Shown one piece after another: positions 23,973 to 31,294 of a stretch of 32,310 bases of DNA. The DNA comes from Bacteroidaceae bacterium (GTDB lineage: Bacteria > Bacteroidota > Bacteroidia > Bacteroidales > Bacteroidaceae). Location of the stretch: NCBI GenBank assembly GCA_017416805.1, contig JAFQBB010000002.1, positions 1 through 32,310 on the forward strand. Direction: 5' to 3'. Both the position numbers and the translations under genes were made by a program. The notes beneath the pieces are model-generated. The model was not told where the DNA came from. It searched no databases and worked only from the letters and a program-made list of their open reading frames with translations. Positions within the stretch are counted from its first letter, which is position 1. Each line of letters begins with the position of its first letter.

Positions 23973-26194
23973 GTCTGCGTACCGTTAAGGTCGTGGATGA
24001 TGCGGTCGTTCAACTCGGCCAGTTTGGCTGCATTCCATCGGTCGGTGGTTCCTACCAGATAGCCGGTAATGCGCTGCAGGCGGTCGATGCGCTTGCTCTT
24101 ACAACGGGGGCATTCCTCCATGTTGGCATCAGCATTCTCGTAGCCGCAATCCATACAGCGGTTGCGGTTGTGGTTCACCGAGCCATAGCCTATGTTGTAG
24201 GCATCCATCATATCCACCACACGCATGATGGCTTCGGGGTTGTGGGTGGCATCGCCATCCATCTCCACATAGAAGATGTGTCCGCCTCGGGTCAGGTCGT
24301 GGTACGGTCCCTCCACCTCGGCTTTGTGACGGGCGCTGCACTTGTAATAGACGGGCACATGGTTCGAGTTGGTATAGTAGTCGCGGTCGGTAATGCCGGA
24401 CAACTGTCCGAACCGCTTGCGGTCGCCACGGGTGAACTTGCCCGACAGCCCTTCGGCAGGGGTGGCCAGTACACTATAGTTGTGCTGGTAACGGTCAGAG
24501 AACTCGTTGGCACGGTCGCGCATATAGGTGACTATGCGGAGTCCCAACTGCTGTGCTTCGTCGCTCTCGCCATGGTGCTTGCCTATCAAGGCCACCAGAC
24601 ACTCGGCCAGTCCGATGAAACCGATACCCAATGTACCTTGGTTGATGACAGAGGCGATGGTGTCGTCCGGTTTCAGGTTCTCGCTTCCCAACCACAGGGA
24701 TGACATCAGCAGGGGGAACTGTTTGGCAAAGGCTGTCTTCTGGAACTCCATGCGTTCATGCAGCTGGCGGGCTGTCACCTCCAGCAGGTTGTCCAGTTTG
24801 GCAAAGAATTGAGAGATGCGCAACTCCTTGTCCTCCACCTCCATGCACTCGATGGCCAAACGGACAATGTTGATAGTCGAGAAGGAGAGGTTTCCACGTC
24901 CGATGGAGGTTTTGGGGCCAAAACGGTTCTCGAACACACGGGTGCGGCATCCCATGGTGGCCACTTCGTGCTCGTAGCGCTTGGGGTCGTCCGCCTGCCA
25001 GGCCGGATTTTGGTTGAAGGTGGCATCCAGATTCAGGAAGTTGGGGAAGAATCGTCGGGCACTCACCTTGCAGGCCAGACGGTAGAGGTCGTAGTTGCGG
25101 TCCTCAATGAGGTAGCTTACCCCACGTTTCTTTTTCCATATCTGTATGGGGAAGATGGCTGTCTCGCCATTGCCCACACCACGCTCGGTGCTCTTCAGCA
25201 GCTCACGGATGATGCAGCGTCCCTCGGCACTGGTGTCCGTGCCGTAGTTGATGGAACTGAACACCACTTGGTTTCCTCCGCGTGAGTGGATGGTGTTCAT
25301 GTTGTGGATGAAAGCTTCCATTGCCTGGTGTACACGCGTCACCGTCTTGTTGATGGCTGCTTGCAGGATGCGCTCTTCGCCCTCCAGTCCGTCCAACGGT
25401 TGGTGCAGGTAGTCCTCCAACTCCTTATTATACAGGTGTGAGTAATCTTGTCCCGTCAGTTCCTCCAGGCTCTTGACCTCTTCGATGAAGCTGCTGCGCA
25501 CGTAAGGCGCCAGATAGAAGTCAAAGGCAGGGATGGCCTGTCCGCCATGCATCTCGTTCTGTACTGTCTCCATAGAGATACAGGCCATGATGCTGGCCGT
25601 CTCGATACGTTTGGCCGGGCGCGACTCACCGTGTCCGGCACTGAATCCGTGGGAAAGGATACGTTCCAACGGGTGCTGGATGCAGGTCAGACTCTTCGTG
25701 GGGTAGTAGTCCTTGTCGTGGATGTGCAGGTAATTGTTGCGCACAGCCTCCTTGGCCTCGTCGCTCAGCAGGTAGTCGTCCACGAAAGGTTTGGTCGTCT
25801 CGCTGGCAAACTTCATCATCATGCCTGCCGGCGTGTCGGCATTCATGTTGGCATTCTCGCGCGTCACATCGTTGCTCTTGATGTTGATGATTTCCAGGAA
25901 CACGTCGCGTGTCTTCGCCTTGCGGGCTATGCGTCGTTGGTTACGGTAGGCAATGTATTTCTGTGCCACATCCTTGCGGCTACTCTTCATCAGTTCCATC
26001 TCCACCATGTCCTGAATGGCCTCCACGGTCATCTGTGACTCTCCACGGAAAGCCACGTGGTCGGTTATCTGGCTGATGAGGTGCATATCTTCCCCCTTGT
26101 CCGTATGCAGCATGGCTTTACGGATGGCGGTGGCAATTTTCTCTTCATTGAAGCCGACAATGCGTCCGTCGCGCTTCACTACGGTTTGAATCAT
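23951..26194 (-). CDS. nrdD: Anaerobic (class III) ribonucleoside-triphosphate reductase NrdD
   Basis: A 747-residue glycyl-radical enzyme that makes deoxynucleotides without oxygen. The N-terminal ATP-cone regulatory domain (KRDGRIVGFNEEKIATAI) covers about the first 95 residues. The C-terminal zinc site is C680, C683, C695 and C698 (CMDCGY; CPRC). The glycyl-radical motif RITGY places the radical on Gly711. Blocks such as SRGGNQVVFSSINYGTD and GIGFIGLAECLVALIG are characteristic. It is preceded by a cobalamin riboswitch and followed, with overlap, by its activase gene. Confidence 0.96.
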   Translation of the reverse strand: MIQTVVKRDGRIVGFNEEKIATAIRKAMLHTDKGEDMHLISQITDHVAFRGESQMTVEAIQDMVEMELMKSSRKDVAQKYIAYRNQRRIARKAKTRDVFLEIINIKSNDVTRENANMNADTPAGMMMKFASETTKPFVDDYLLSDEAKEAVRNNYLHIHDKDYYPTKSLTCIQHPLERILSHGFSAGHGESRPAKRIETASIMACISMETVQNEMHGGQAIPAFDFYLAPYVRSSFIEEVKSLEELTGQDYSHLYNKELEDYLHQPLDGLEGEERILQAAINKTVTRVHQAMEAFIHNMNTIHSRGGNQVVFSSINYGTDTSAEGRCIIRELLKSTERGVGNGETAIFPIQIWKKKRGVSYLIEDRNYDLYRLACKVSARRFFPNFLNLDATFNQNPAWQADDPKRYEHEVATMGCRTRVFENRFGPKTSIGRGNLSFSTINIVRLAIECMEVEDKELRISQFFAKLDNLLEVTARQLHERMEFQKTAFAKQFPLLMSSLWLGSENLKPDDTIASVINQGTLGIGFIGLAECLVALIGKHHGESDEAQQLGLRIVTYMRDRANEFSDRYQHNYSVLATPAEGLSGKFTRGDRKRFGQLSGITDRDYYTNSNHVPVYYKCSARHKAEVEGPYHDLTRGGHIFYVEMDGDATHNPEAIMRVVDMMDAYNIGYGSVNHNRNRCMDCGYENADANMEECPRCKSKRIDRLQRITGYLVGTTDRWNAAKLAELNDRIIHDLNGTQTCLPFSE

Positions 26195-26274
26195 ACGTCT
26201 CTTGTTCTTTCGATGATATTAAAAAATGCTTTTCGTACTGTTCCCCTTGTTCCGCGAGCGGAAACAGCCTTTGT

Positions 26275-26463
26275 TGAGTGGCAGGTCTTCTGACTTCCCC
26301 TTCGCCTTGATGCCTTCCCGACATTTGGTGCGTGTCAGCATGGTCAGTGGCTAAAAGTCTATCTATCAAGACGACTCAGGGGCTCACAGCAGCGCGTCTG
26401 TCCGGGATTTTCACCCGATTCCCTATTAATCCCTCAGACTATTCTGTCCTTTGGAAACCAATC
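26275..26463 (-). ncRNA. Cobalamin (B12) riboswitch upstream of nrdDG
   Basis: The minus strand carries the conserved parts in order: GGGTGAAAATCCC (26416-26404) in the P3-P4 region, GCTGCTGTGAGCCCC (26393-26379), AGCCACTG (26352-26345) and the 3' block AAGTCAGAAGACCTGCC (26296-26280). A promoter lies immediately upstream. Downstream, at about 26230-26275, TGTTTCCGC can pair with GCGGAACA, and CTGTTTCC could instead pair with GGGGAACAG. These are candidate alternative structures of the expression platform; a classic terminator T-run directly after either is not obvious. Adenosylcobalamin binding is expected to lower nrdDG expression. The aptamer call is strong; the mode of control is inferred. 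Confidence 0.92.
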
Positions 26464-26469
26464 ATGGGA

Positions 26470-26500
26470 CAAAGATAGTGCAAAGGTAGATACGAACAAA
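26470..26500 (-). promoter_or_regulatory. Promoter of the riboswitch-nrdDG transcript
   Basis: TTTG (26500-26497), 19 bases, then TATCTTTG (26477-26470) on the minus strand. A second -7-like box, TACCTTTG (26488-26481), lacks a properly spaced -33 box. Confidence 0.85.
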
Positions 26501-26514
26501 GCAAAAATGGAAAA

Positions 26515-26796
26515 TTATTTTTTCAACCGTTTCTCCAACTCGTGCACCTCAGCGAGCAGGTTCCAGATTCCGTCTTCTGAAAGCACACCGCGTTTCAAGT
26601 CGGCAGGGAGCAGGCCTGCTTCATCGTCGGCAAAGTCCTGTTTCCATTCGTCGCTTCCGTAGTAGCCGCTAAGGGTGGCTATAGCTTCTTGGGCGGCCTG
26701 GTAGTTGTCGAGTGCTGTCGAAAGTTCCGCAACTGCTTCCGATGCACGGTCGAACAATTGCTCCATTCGGGAGATTCTTTGAGGGTTTGTCATCAT
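26515..26796 (-). CDS. DUF4298 family protein
   Basis: A 93-residue cytosolic protein. The C-terminal block YYGSDEWKQDFADDEAGLLP then DLKRGVLSEDGIWNLL is the conserved part of the DUF4298 family; the N-terminal half (RISRMEQLFDRASEAV) is helical. The function of the family is not known. Two adjacent ATG codons (26796, 26793) could start it. It ends 15 bases before the -33 box of the nrdDG promoter and may read through into that leader. Confidence 0.85.
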   Translation of the reverse strand: MMTNPQRISRMEQLFDRASEAVAELSTALDNYQAAQEAIATLSGYYGSDEWKQDFADDEAGLLPADLKRGVLSEDGIWNLLAEVHELEKRLKK

Positions 26797-26815
26797 TCAA
26801 ACTTTTGAACACAAT

Positions 26816-26874
26816 GACGCGGATGATACAGTTTTTTCATTAATAGACGGTAATTCATCTGCGTCATCCGCGTC
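26816..26874. repeat. REP-like intergenic inverted repeat
   Basis: GACGCGGATGA (26816-26826) and TCATCCGCGTC (26864-26874) are perfect inverted arms of 11 bases. A weaker extension, CAG/CTG, continues inward. Similar GACGCGGATGA-type palindromes are, from memory, common between Bacteroides genes. No T-run marks it as a terminator. The rest of 26875-26957 is featureless. Confidence 0.7.
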
Positions 26875-26957
26875 TGAGAAATTAAAAGGTTATTTTGATG
26901 TTTCTTCTTGGGGGCGAGTCCTTTAGTTTATCGTGCTTTCAGAGAAGTAATAGTCTC

Positions 26958-27779
26958 TCAACGGTTTTCCACAAATCTGTCTGCAATATGACTGATGATG
27001 GGTATTTCATCATCTTCGCGTTGCCAGATTTCGTAGTCGGTACGATAGTCGATGGTAAAAGGAAGAGCAATACAGTCGGGGGTGAGCCAGGTGGTCTTGC
27101 GGACTTCCTTGTTGAACGAGACAGACTCCTTTCCGTTGTATGCAGCATGAAAGACCCACCCCCGACCGTTATTGTGGTTGACCATAACGATGTATGAGGG
27201 TGTGAAAACAATCATTGATGCCGCCTCCTGTGCGGGGAATTTATACATGTCTTTCAATTCCTGCAGTTCGTCCATCATGCCCACGAGACGCCATTTGCCA
27301 ATGAACGGATTCTTTTTATCCTTTTTGACCGGTTGCATGATAGCGTTGAAAAAGGGGCGGGCATAGTCAGAGTAAATCCCCGACTGATAATTTTCAATGC
27401 ACCAGCCGTTGTTGGGGAATATCTGATGGTTGGGATAGGTGCTCCACCATTTCAAGGAGAACTGCAAGGAGTTGCTGTTGTAGATGAGCATCTTCTTCTC
27501 CATCGGGCTTAAGGGGTTCTCTCCTGTGTAGTTGAACACCTGCTTGTCGTTTTGAGTGATGGCAAACTTGTAATCTTCTACACTGCAATGTAATGTTACG
27601 CTGTCCGTACAGATTTTGTACTGCTCATAAGGGGCTATGACCTCTCCAGATTTTCCGATGATGGTGGTCAAACGATATACCCCTCGTGGGTTCTCGGTAA
27701 ATGATTCGTTTGGTAAAAGTTGTGCTTGTGCGAATACGGCTACACATGCAAATATCAGGATAAAACCCGGCTTTCTCAT
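26958..27779 (-). CDS. Secreted protein of unknown function
   Basis: A 273-residue protein with a signal peptide ending near AQAQ (MRKPGFILIFACVAVFAQAQ). The body suggests two lipocalin-like beta modules: GVYRLTTIIGKSGEVIAPYE with ICTDSVTLHCSVEDYKF, and FIGKWRLVGMMDELQEL with SMIVFTPSYIVMVNHNNG. This WRL...G plus 'value of status' pattern is seen in Bacteroides DUF4488-like proteins, but the assignment is only by feel. The ATG at 27779 is used rather than 27848, because the upstream 23 residues overlap the -7 box and would displace the signal peptide. It has its own consensus promoter. Confidence 0.75.
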   Translation of the reverse strand: MRKPGFILIFACVAVFAQAQLLPNESFTENPRGVYRLTTIIGKSGEVIAPYEQYKICTDSVTLHCSVEDYKFAITQNDKQVFNYTGENPLSPMEKKMLIYNSNSLQFSLKWWSTYPNHQIFPNNGWCIENYQSGIYSDYARPFFNAIMQPVKKDKKNPFIGKWRLVGMMDELQELKDMYKFPAQEAASMIVFTPSYIVMVNHNNGRGWVFHAAYNGKESVSFNKEVRKTTWLTPDCIALPFTIDYRTDYEIWQREDDEIPIISHIADRFVENR

Positions 27780-27845
27780 GTCGTTTATGTTTTGGTTAAT
27801 TTTGTCACAAAATAGGAATGTCATGGCTATAGCACAGTTCCTCTG

Positions 27846-27877
27846 CAAAAGTATCTCATCTTCTGTACATTTCCAAA
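27846..27877 (-). promoter_or_regulatory. Promoter of the 273-residue secreted protein gene
   Basis: TTTG (27877-27874), 20 bases, then TACTTTTG (27853-27846) on the minus strand, fully consensus. The leader to the ATG at 27779 is about 60 bases. Confidence 0.85.
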
Positions 27878-27882
27878 CAAAC

Positions 27883-27922
27883 GACGGGAAAAGTGAAGGT
27901 TGCCGCTTTCACTTTTCCCGTC
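27883..27922 (-). terminator. Terminator after the DUF4419 gene
   Basis: GACGGGAAAAGTGAA (27883-27897) and TTCACTTTTCCCGTC (27908-27922) are a perfect 15-bp stem around a 10-base loop. The following minus-strand sequence is only moderately T-rich (GTTTGTTTGG). It starts 24 bases after the stop codon and ends just before the -33 box of the next gene. Confidence 0.7.
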
Positions 27923-27940
27923 ATGTTGTTGGTGTGCGTT

Positions 27941-28159
27941 ATTGATTTACCGCCTTGGGGAAAACCGCTTTTGGGTTTCTACCTTCTTTTCCTCGGTCAT
28001 CTTGCTGGAGATGGTAAGGTCTTCAATGGTCAGTTTGTCCGTCCATGTAGGATTGATTACCGCCTTGGGGAATCGCTTCTGTATTTCTGCTTTCTCTTCC
28101 TCGGTCATCGTGCCGGAGATGGTAAAGTTCTCGATGGTCAGTTTGTCCATCCATGTGGG
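27941..28159. repeat. Tandem duplication (about 108 bp) in the DUF4419 gene
   Basis: Two copies encode PTWMDKLTIENFTISGTMTE... and PTWTDKLTIEDLTISSKMTE.... The copy nearest the stop has extra bases (TTTTCCCC in place of TTCCCC on the minus strand), which shifts the frame from KRFPKAVIN to KRFSPRR and a stop. Confidence 0.85.
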
Positions 28160-29449
28160 AAGGACCACTTTGCCGGTGAAATCGAGTTTCAGGCGGTTGA
28201 TGTGCTTCAGCTGGGCAAGCACTGTGGGAACCTCTTTGATGCGGATGTATATTGTTCCTTTTTCGTTTTTCTTTTGGAGGTCGCTGAGGGTGCTCTCCTC
28301 ATCGTCAATGCGTACGAGCCAGCCTATTTTCGGTATCAGAGCGTTGGCTATGGTGTCTTCTTCGGCACCGATGAATCCGGCCCACAGTTCCATGGGGGTC
28401 TCGCGGGCCACGCTTCCTTGTGCAGGGTCTATAATCTGGTATTTGAAATCCACCCGCACGTGGTCGGCCGGCATATTTTGGGTATGGGGAATCTTGTCCA
28501 GTGTCACCCCCTGTTCGTTGGGGAACAGTTTCAGCACCCATCCGTCCAGTTCGGTCGGTTTGCTGGGGTCGCAACCTCCGCCTTTCAGCTTGGGAAGCCG
28601 CACCTCCTTGACCATCCTTTGCCAAAAGAGCTGGTCGGGCTTTCCCTTGGCTGTACGGACAAACTCGGTCAGAATCGGTTCCAGTTCCTCTATCCATTCC
28701 GTCAGACCGTATGGCTTCAAGCGTTTGGCCTTGTCGAGCACCAGTTGCCAGTCTTCGGGTGTACCTTGGAGTGTCACACTGGGGATGCCGCACGCAAGGT
28801 ACATGACCACGTACTCGAAGTAGGACTTCACACTCTCCATCAGCGTGATTTCCGAAGCAATGCGTGTCACCGGAGTGGTGGTGGTGAAGTCGGCGGCGAT
28901 GGTCTTGGCAATCTCCCCTTTCGTGTATTTCTGGATAGAGTCGGAGAAGTCGCCCATGATTTTCTCCCAATCGGGATTGCCTGTCAGCAGTTCTTCGGGT
29001 GTTATTACCACCAAGTCCATCTTCCCATCGTGCCCAACCAACTGGGGACGCAGCTCCTCGGGGTGGGCATTCACGTAGCGGGCAAAGCCCTGACTGATGA
29101 GCAGCCATATCATGTCGGGTGAAAGTACAAGCGACTGGTGGTTGGCATAGGCTGTGACTACGGTACGAAAGAAAGCGTCCTTCTTTCCGAGGTATCGGAG
29201 TTCCTTTTCGTCTGCAAAGCTGGTGGCTACGATATTCGGCTCACCAGGAAGGTCGTCGGGAGAGAGAATGTACTTGGCCAATTTCTTCCCATCCATCAGT
29301 ATCTGTTTTCCTTTAATGGGTTTCAATCCTTCATCTACCACAAAGGTGATGCTTCCTTTTTTCTTTTCGATAATCTTATCCTTCTTGGCGGCTTGTCCTG
29401 TCAACAGCGTGGTGGTGAGCAACGCAATGATGACAAATACTCTTTTCAT
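27947..29449 (-). CDS. DUF4419 protein with C-terminal leucine-rich-like repeats
   Basis: A 500-residue protein from the ATG at 29449 (MKRVFVIIALLTTTLLTGQAA), with a signal peptide. The main domain (ANHQSLVLSPDMIWLLISQG, FTTTTPVTRIASEITLMES, YFEYVVMYLACGIPSVTL, MELWAGFIGAEED) matches DUF4419, a family of unknown function found widely in bacteria and fungi. The end has an ...LPTWMDKLTIENFTISG-MTEEEKAEIQKRFPKAVI unit followed by a near copy. MTEEE...RFPKA resembles the cap of leucine-rich repeats. The last copy is frameshifted and ends early. An ATG at 29461 would add four residues. Confidence 0.85.
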   Translation of the reverse strand: MKRVFVIIALLTTTLLTGQAAKKDKIIEKKKGSITFVVDEGLKPIKGKQILMDGKKLAKYILSPDDLPGEPNIVATSFADEKELRYLGKKDAFFRTVVTAYANHQSLVLSPDMIWLLISQGFARYVNAHPEELRPQLVGHDGKMDLVVITPEELLTGNPDWEKIMGDFSDSIQKYTKGEIAKTIAADFTTTTPVTRIASEITLMESVKSYFEYVVMYLACGIPSVTLQGTPEDWQLVLDKAKRLKPYGLTEWIEELEPILTEFVRTAKGKPDQLFWQRMVKEVRLPKLKGGGCDPSKPTELDGWVLKLFPNEQGVTLDKIPHTQNMPADHVRVDFKYQIIDPAQGSVARETPMELWAGFIGAEEDTIANALIPKIGWLVRIDDEESTLSDLQKKNEKGTIYIRIKEVPTVLAQLKHINRLKLDFTGKVVLPTWMDKLTIENFTISGTMTEEEKAEIQKRFPKAVINPTWTDKLTIEDLTISSKMTEEKKVETQKRFSPRR

Positions 29450-29480
29450 GATAATTCTCATTAGTTTGTTAATGTGGGTG

Positions 29481-29488
29481 CAAATATA
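29481..29488 (-). promoter_or_regulatory. -7 box for the DUF4419 gene
   Basis: TATATTTG on the minus strand, 31 bases before the ATG. A TTTG lies 14 bases upstream, too close for the usual spacing. Confidence 0.45.
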
Positions 29489-29521
29489 TATAATTATTAA
29501 AGCAAATGCGTTCTTTTGTTG

Positions 29522-30349
29522 TTATTTAACGAACAAAGAGTCTTGTACAGGTTTCGTCTTTATCCGTAATTCGACGATGCCATTTTTACCTTTGGCTATG
29601 TCGCCGTACTTCTGACGTCCTTTTTCGTCTTTGACGGCCCGATAATCAAAATCTTCGACAACTTCCCCACGAGACAGAAAATATTCACGGATTTTGTTAA
29701 GGGATAGAGTTGCAAGGTAGTTCATCGAGTCGGGGAGCAATTCTCCGTTTACTAAAACGACGTATGCAGGGATTGTCTCTTCCTCTCTGCGCTGATATCC
29801 TAATAGCAAAGTGCCTCTTGATTTTGATATGGCAGTGCTCTCTGCCAGTGGTGGGCAGTCTCCTCCCAATCGCATGACATGATTTGAATCCCCCAAATGT
29901 GCCGAATTGGAGACAATGTCAAGCCCCGCTATGCGCCCTATCAAAGCACTATCCACCGTGGTAATGCCCAACTCTTCCATATCGGGTGTCGGTTGTTCGG
30001 TGGTGGCCAAGTAATCGGGCGCTTCCGGTGTTTGCGGATGGTAGAGGAAGAAACCGATAAGCAGGGCTATGGCAGCAGCCGCTCCCAATGTCCAAGGCCA
30101 CACCCTTCTACTTCTGTGTGGAAGGGGTGCAGTCATCTCCTCCAGTTCCGCTTCGCTGAAGAGGGATTCACTCTCGGCAAAGGCAGTGAACAGTGCCGCA
30201 TATCTTTCCCATTCCTCTGGCAGGGTGTCGTGTGGTTGGCTGAAGAAGTCGGCCAATTCCCTCTCATGTTCGTCGGTGGTGCGTGCTTCGTCGTAGAGGC
30301 GGAGCAGTTCATCGATATGTTCTTTCAATCTTTTGTCCATAGCATTCAT
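29522..30349 (-). CDS. Anti-sigma-like membrane protein with TonB-receptor plug-like domain
   Basis: A 275-residue protein. Residues 1-80 are acidic and helical (HIDELLRLYDEARTTDEHER; FAESESLFSEAELEEM), as expected for a cytosolic sigma-binding segment. One membrane helix spans about 85-103 (WTLGAAAAIALLIGFFLYH). The periplasmic part has two blocks that echo SusC/TonB-receptor plug domains: ALIGRIAGLDIVSNSAHLGD...RLGG (136-163) and AYVVLVNGELLPDS...YGDIAKGKNGIVELRIKT (195-265). It follows the ECF sigma gene by 6 bases, so it is most likely its regulator. The role is inferred from position and layout; no zinc-anti-sigma motif is seen. An ATG at 30340 is an alternative start. Confidence 0.75.
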   Translation of the reverse strand: MNAMDKRLKEHIDELLRLYDEARTTDEHERELADFFSQPHDTLPEEWERYAALFTAFAESESLFSEAELEEMTAPLPHRSRRVWPWTLGAAAAIALLIGFFLYHPQTPEAPDYLATTEQPTPDMEELGITTVDSALIGRIAGLDIVSNSAHLGDSNHVMRLGGDCPPLAESTAISKSRGTLLLGYQRREEETIPAYVVLVNGELLPDSMNYLATLSLNKIREYFLSRGEVVEDFDYRAVKDEKGRQKYGDIAKGKNGIVELRIKTKPVQDSLFVK

Positions 30350-30355
30350 TTCCTT

Positions 30356-30865
30356 TCATTTTCTTTTGTGGTAGATTTCCCAAAGTTTTTGTCTCGCCTT
30401 TGCCACTTTAGCGCGGACAGTGGCCTCAGTGGTGCCCAAAATGGCCGCCATCTCTTGGTACGACAGTCCGTCGATGCCCTTCATCTGCAATACGGCACGT
30501 GCACCGGTGGGTAACCGTTTCAGGCACTCCATCATCCAGTCCTCCTGTTCCCGGTTTATCAGTCGGGCTTCCGGCGATGGACTTTCGTCTTCCTCCATTG
30601 TCCCAGCCGGCCAGGTGCGTTGGCGCAACAGGTCGGTGCACAAGTTCTTCAGTACCCGCATGGCAAAGGGCGGCAATTCGTCCATCTTTCCCAACCGTTG
30701 GCGCACTGTCCAGCAGCGCATCAGGGCCTCTTGCACGGCATCCTCCGCCTCGTCAGCATCGTGCAGATAGCCGATGGCCGTCTGTAGCAGCCAGTGACGG
30801 ATTCTCTGCACGATCTTTTCAAAGTCAGCGGTGTCGTGGGTGCATGTAGTTTCTTTGGTTTTCAT
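30356..30865 (-). CDS. ECF-family RNA polymerase sigma factor
   Basis: A 169-residue sigma-70-type factor from the ATG at 30865 (MKTKETTCTHD). Region 2 covers about residues 18-80 (LHDADEAEDAVQEALMRCW; LPPFAMRVLKNLCTDLLRQR). Region 4 with its helix-turn-helix is about 108-160 (LKRLPTGARAVLQMKGIDGL; SYQEMAAILGTTEATVRAKV). There is no region 3, as expected for ECF factors. The frame is open upstream to 30964, but those 33 residues are not sigma-like. It is the first gene of a two-gene unit with the anti-sigma-like gene. The start codon lies inside a 16-bp perfect palindrome. Confidence 0.93.
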   Translation of the reverse strand: MKTKETTCTHDTADFEKIVQRIRHWLLQTAIGYLHDADEAEDAVQEALMRCWTVRQRLGKMDELPPFAMRVLKNLCTDLLRQRTWPAGTMEEDESPSPEARLINREQEDWMMECLKRLPTGARAVLQMKGIDGLSYQEMAAILGTTEATVRAKVAKARQKLWEIYHKRK

Positions 30866-30876
30866 TCCGGAATGAA
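30861..30876. promoter_or_regulatory. Perfect 16-bp palindrome across the sigma start codon
   Basis: TTCATTCC followed by GGAATGAA. The start codon (minus, 30865-30863) lies within it. It could be an operator or a small mRNA hairpin limiting translation. Confidence 0.55.
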
Positions 30877-30970
30877 TCTTTTTGCAAAGAAAACGAAAAA
30901 GGTGGGGAAACGCACCATTAAGGAGTGTTAAATATTCCTTCTCCAAGGAATTCCTTAATAGCATTTCTAA

Positions 30971-30998
30971 TTTTGCCTAACAGAAAAATCTGTTTGCC
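30971..30998. repeat. Left arm of a 28-bp imperfect inverted repeat
   Basis: Blocks TTTTGCC, ACAGAAAA and GTTTGCC match the reverse complement of 31151-31178 at 24 of 28 positions with no gaps. TTTGCCT recurs at 30972, 30993 and 31014, exactly 21 bases apart. Confidence 0.85.
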
Positions 30999-31033
30999 TG
31001 ACCCTTTTTCCCGTTTGCCTTTAGTCAAAACTT

Positions 31034-31117
31034 TAATCATCGACGATAATCATATAATCATCGTCGATAATCATATAGTCATCGACGATGATTATGTAAA
31101 CATCGACGATGATTAAA
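31034..31117. repeat. Four tandem 21-bp near-palindromic units
   Basis: Units start at 31034, 31055, 31076 and 31097. Each centres on ATCATCGACGAT or its near variant (unit 2 has TCGTCGA; units 3 and 4 end GATGATT). AATCATCG/CGATGATT around a single base is the idealised palindrome. A 21-bp period is two helical turns, so sites would face the same side of the DNA. No gene covers 30866-31294. Confidence 0.95.
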
Positions 31118-31150
31118 CTTTTCTCTTCGCTCTGATTAAAAAATACAAGC

Positions 31151-31178
31151 GGCAAACGGACTTTTCTGTGGGGCAAAA
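31151..31178. repeat. Right arm of the 28-bp imperfect inverted repeat
   Basis: Reverse complement of 30971-30998 at 24 of 28 positions: GGCAAAC, TTTTCTGT and GGCAAAA blocks. The two arms are symmetric about 31074.5, while the array is symmetric about 31075.5. Confidence 0.85.
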
Positions 31179-31241
31179 CCGAGTTCCGACTTAAGATTTA
31201 TCTGTTTATATTTGAGGATTGTGAGAAAATGTAAGATTTTC

Positions 31242-31272
31242 TTTGTCAAATCCCATTGAATATGTACTTTTG
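31242..31272 (+). promoter_or_regulatory. Promoter of the GH43 gene
   Basis: TTTG (31242-31245), 19 bases, then TACTTTTG (31265-31272), a full consensus match. The ATG follows 22 bases later. A second -7-like TATATTTG at 31207-31214 lacks a -33 box. Confidence 0.85.
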
Positions 31273-31294
31273 TGCATTGACTAAAAATGATATC

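Noticed and set aside
27893-29122. 409-codon open frame on the plus strand
   Set aside because: Antisense to the DUF4419 gene, which has a signal peptide and family motifs.
30925-31116. Short frame encoding a repeated IIDDNHI-like peptide
   Set aside because: The 21-bp repeat yields a 7-residue peptide period in any open frame. It has no credible start site, and the palindromic nature of the DNA fits a binding site better.
31034-31117. CRISPR array
   Set aside because: The units are contiguous with no spacers and there are no cas genes in the window.
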